Assembly (NCBI RefSeq): GCF_010892395.1
Contig: NZ_JAACKB010000106.1
Span: forward strand, 1-7,221
DNA length: 7,221 bases
Source: Sulfurovum sp. bin170
GTDB taxonomy: Bacteria > Campylobacterota > Campylobacteria > Campylobacterales > Sulfurovaceae
Direction: 5' to 3'
Below the pieces are notes generated by a model, which searched no databases, was not told the DNA's origin, and saw only the letters and a program-made list of their open reading frames with translations. Both the position numbers and the translations under genes were made by a program. Position 1 is the stretch's first letter. Each line of letters opens with the position of its first letter. Below are positions 5,832 to 7,221 of the stretch, one piece after another.

Positions 5832-6341
5832 TTAGTGAGCAAAATCTTTCAAAGCATACTCATAAGCCTCATCAAAACTCATCACTCTACCTTGATGCTC
5901 TTTTACAAATCGTCTAGCAGACATTCGCCCCTCAAAGGCATATTTACTTAGACCACTCATGGTTCCTTTTTTCTCACTACCGACCACATAGATAGCATCT
6001 TTTACAGATATAAACTTTAGACTGTCAATAGCCACTACTTTCATATCTTTTATGTTACTCTTTTTGATACTTTTATCCTCTACAAGACAGTGGATAGAGC
6101 AGTACTGTTTTACTTTTCCATTGGAGGTGGCAGAGTGGTTTGTTTTGTAGAACATTGGAAGTTTCATTCCACACTCTGGGCATGAGTATTTATCTTTTCC
6201 TGATTGAAGCATGGTTGTTTTTTCTATGGCTACTGTTTGGAATCTTTCAAATTTTTTTGTGGTTGGTTTTGTATCGTTATTGGCACATCCTATTAGCATA
6301 ATAGATGCTAGGGTTAAACTTATTAAGAGTTTTTTTTGCAT
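5832..6341 (-). CDS. NosL-like copper-site lipoprotein
   Basis: A 169-residue secreted lipoprotein of the NosL type. The N-terminus is a short basic signal peptide with lipobox LIGC, lipidated Cys C19, then a polar linker. The metal-site region reads YSCPECGMKLPMF (C54, C57, M59) and KQYCSIHCL (C81, C85). The C-terminal half contains AIYVVGS, a MSGLSKYAF segment and EHQGRVMSFDEAYEYA, like the end of NosL. Classical NosL is a Cu(I) carrier for nitrous oxide reductase; no nosZ, nosD, nosF or nosY is nearby, so a general copper or other metal-delivery role is equally possible. The start is firm: AAGGAG (6348-6353 on the complement) is six bases from ATG. Divergent from the second regulator, convergent with the first. 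Confidence 0.85.
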   Translation of the reverse strand: MQKKLLISLTLASIMLIGCANNDTKPTTKKFERFQTVAIEKTTMLQSGKDKYSCPECGMKLPMFYKTNHSATSNGKVKQYCSIHCLVEDKSIKKSNIKDMKVVAIDSLKFISVKDAIYVVGSEKKGTMSGLSKYAFEGRMSARRFVKEHQGRVMSFDEAYEYALKDFAH

Positions 6342-6362
6342 GGTTCTCTCCTTGTTTCTGGT

Positions 6363-6368
6363 ATTATA
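6363..6368 (-). promoter_or_regulatory. -10 element of the NosL-like gene promoter
   Basis: On the minus strand this reads TATAAT, an exact -10, placed 21 bases upstream of the ATG and just before the RBS. No good -35 occurs 17 bases further up; a direct repeat occupies that position, which suggests activator dependence. Confidence 0.5.
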
Positions 6369-6378
6369 GAGCTATTGT

Positions 6379-6395
6379 GTTAATTTAGCGTTAAA
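6379..6395. promoter_or_regulatory. 11-bp-spaced direct repeat, possible response-regulator box
   Basis: GTTAAT (6379-6384) and GTTAAA (6390-6395) recur with an 11-bp period, one DNA turn, the arrangement used by PhoB/OmpR-family dimers. Read on the minus strand, the nearer TTAAC ends 10 bases upstream of the TATAAT of the NosL-like gene, matching the placement of a Pho box that replaces a -35. The divergently encoded regulator starting at 6437 is the obvious candidate binder; this is inference from geometry only. Confidence 0.4.
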
Positions 6396-6417
6396 TAGTA
6401 CCAAGTTATTACTATTT
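6393..6417. promoter_or_regulatory. 8-bp inverted repeat upstream of the second response regulator
   Basis: AAATAGTA (6393-6400) and TACTATTT (6410-6417) are perfect inverted copies with a 9-base spacer, 20 bases before ATG 6437. Position suggests an operator over the promoter of this gene; there is no following T-run, so it is unlikely to be a terminator. The low complexity makes chance occurrence possible. Confidence 0.3.
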
Positions 6418-6436
6418 TCATAGTAAGATTCAAGAT

Positions 6437-7123
6437 ATGAAAACACAATTATTAGAAATCGTCATCATAGAAGATGAAGAGGATATACTCGAACTTATAG
6501 AATACCATCTCCAAAAAGCTGGTTATGAGACCATGGGATTTCTCTCTACAGAGAGTGTTGAACAGTTCTTAGAAGAGGAGACTCCTGCACTTATGATAGT
6601 TGATAGAAATCTTCCAGGAGTAGAAGGGGCAGAGTTTGTCAAGCATCTTAGGTCTTATGGATATGATATTCCTGTTATCTTTTTGACAGCCAAAGATAGT
6701 GACAGTGAGCTAGAGGAGGGCTTTTTGTCTGGTGGAGATGACTATATGACCAAACCTTTTAGAGTCAAAGAGCTTATACTTAGAGTTGAGGCTATACTTA
6801 AGCGTTCTGGAGCCTTGGGTGGAGAGAGGATAAAACATCGTGATTTGACACTTGATATATCTAGGCGGGAACTCTACATAGATAAGAGATATATAGAGTT
6901 GACCAATTTGGAGTTTAATCTGATTCAAACATTTATAAGAAATTCAAATATGGTTTTAGAGCGAAATTTTTTGCGTGAGGAGGTCTGGGGTGAAGATAGT
7001 ACCTCTTTTGATGAAAACAGAACCATTAAAGTGGCTATTAATAGACTCAAAAAAAAGATAGACCCTAATGGAGCGAAAAATTATTTTGTCTCCGTTAGAG
7101 GAGTGGGTTATAAGATGGTGTAA
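6437..7123 (+). CDS. OmpR/PhoB-type response regulator, divergent from NosL-like gene
   Basis: A 228-residue two-domain regulator. The receiver (about 7-120) has acidic E12-D13, phosphoacceptor D56 (IVDRNLPG), T84 (IFLTAKD) and K106 (TKPF), all intact. The winged-helix domain (about 133-228) has the usual LTNLEFNLIQTFIRN scaffold, an EVWGED turn, the recognition helix DENRTIKVAINRLKKKI and the terminal signature VSVRGVGYKMV. It is closer to the PhoB/PhoP consensus than the regulator at 5082, so the two are not recent duplicates. ATG 6437 gives a normal N-terminus, but the RBS is weak. A minus-strand gene end follows within about 40 bases, so no kinase is co-transcribed in the visible sequence. 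The 95-base divergent region shared with the NosL-like gene carries candidate binding sites. Confidence 0.95.
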   Translation: MKTQLLEIVIIEDEEDILELIEYHLQKAGYETMGFLSTESVEQFLEEETPALMIVDRNLPGVEGAEFVKHLRSYGYDIPVIFLTAKDSDSELEEGFLSGGDDYMTKPFRVKELILRVEAILKRSGALGGERIKHRDLTLDISRRELYIDKRYIELTNLEFNLIQTFIRNSNMVLERNFLREEVWGEDSTSFDENRTIKVAINRLKKKIDPNGAKNYFVSVRGVGYKMV

Positions 7124-7163
7124 TCAAATTGTTAGCAACTTATTTTATACTCTTAAAAGGTAG

Positions 7164-7221
7164 CTATTTAACCTCTCCTTCACTCTCTAAATCTTTAAAA
7201 TCAGTTCGTTTTTTCTCTAAA
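7164..7221 (-). CDS. C-terminal fragment of a minus-strand gene running off the window
   Basis: Reading the complement from the window edge, one frame stays open for 18 codons to a TAG at 7164-7166 and gives a very charged tail (KKRTDFKDLESEGEVK). The other two complement frames meet stops near the edge. A hydrophilic C-terminus converging on the regulator gene is plausible, but the piece is too short to identify or to be sure it is coding. Confidence 0.4.
   Translation of the reverse strand, partial: LEKKRTDFKDLESEGEVK

Noticed and set aside
6710..6928. Minus-strand open frame within the second response regulator
   Set aside because: Antisense to a conserved receiver/winged-helix junction, no RBS, no family resemblance.
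7124..7163. Possible terminator between the second regulator and the fragment at the window end
   Set aside because: Only weak, interrupted complementarity (TAGC-AAC with GTAGCTA) and no T-run directly after a stem.

Overview
The window looks like a chromosomal segment of a Campylobacterota (epsilonproteobacterial) species, probably a free-living sulfur- or hydrogen-oxidising relative of Sulfurimonas or Sulfurovum. This rests on the AT-rich composition, the protein sequences, and the order mraY-gpmI-fabG, which I recall as similar to the Campylobacter jejuni chromosome. The genus cannot be fixed from the sequence alone.

Layout. Positions 2-76 hold the last codons of an upstream + strand gene, probably a membrane protein. 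mraY (minus strand, 169-1236) and gpmI (+, 1312-2793) diverge from a 75-base promoter region. Next comes a small cassette: a TerB-like helical protein (2885-3229, +), a single-domain hemerythrin on the opposite strand (3315-3713) and a second, paralogous TerB-like protein (3837-4181, +). fabG (4227-4970) follows, then an OmpR/PhoB-type response regulator (5082-5735, +), a NosL-like copper-site lipoprotein (5832-6341, minus) and a second OmpR/PhoB-type regulator (6437-7123, +). A minus-strand gene appears to end at 7164.

How the genes fit together. mraY, gpmI and fabG are housekeeping genes for peptidoglycan, glycolysis/gluconeogenesis and fatty acid synthesis. The genes between and after them look like accessory oxygen-, metal- or redox-responsive functions. 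The hemerythrin promoter has its -10 hexamer inside a perfect 13-bp inverted repeat, a strong operator candidate. The NosL-like promoter has a PhoB-style direct repeat 10 bp upstream of an exact TATAAT, so the divergently encoded regulator may control it. Neither regulator has a kinase gene beside it.

The most unusual signal is a family of four dispersed intergenic repeats (about 83-150, 3242-3295, 4993-5046, 5739-5831). Each has a 52-54 bp core able to form two adjacent hairpins with TTTA/TGAA-type loops and a single bulged base. Paired base changes between copies preserve the stems. One copy has 18-bp terminal inverted repeats ending in TA on both sides. All four lie at gene 3' ends, three of them between convergent genes. 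They look like a REP/BIME-like or MITE-like mobile repeat that I cannot match to a named family. No tRNA, rRNA, CRISPR array or intact transposase is visible.
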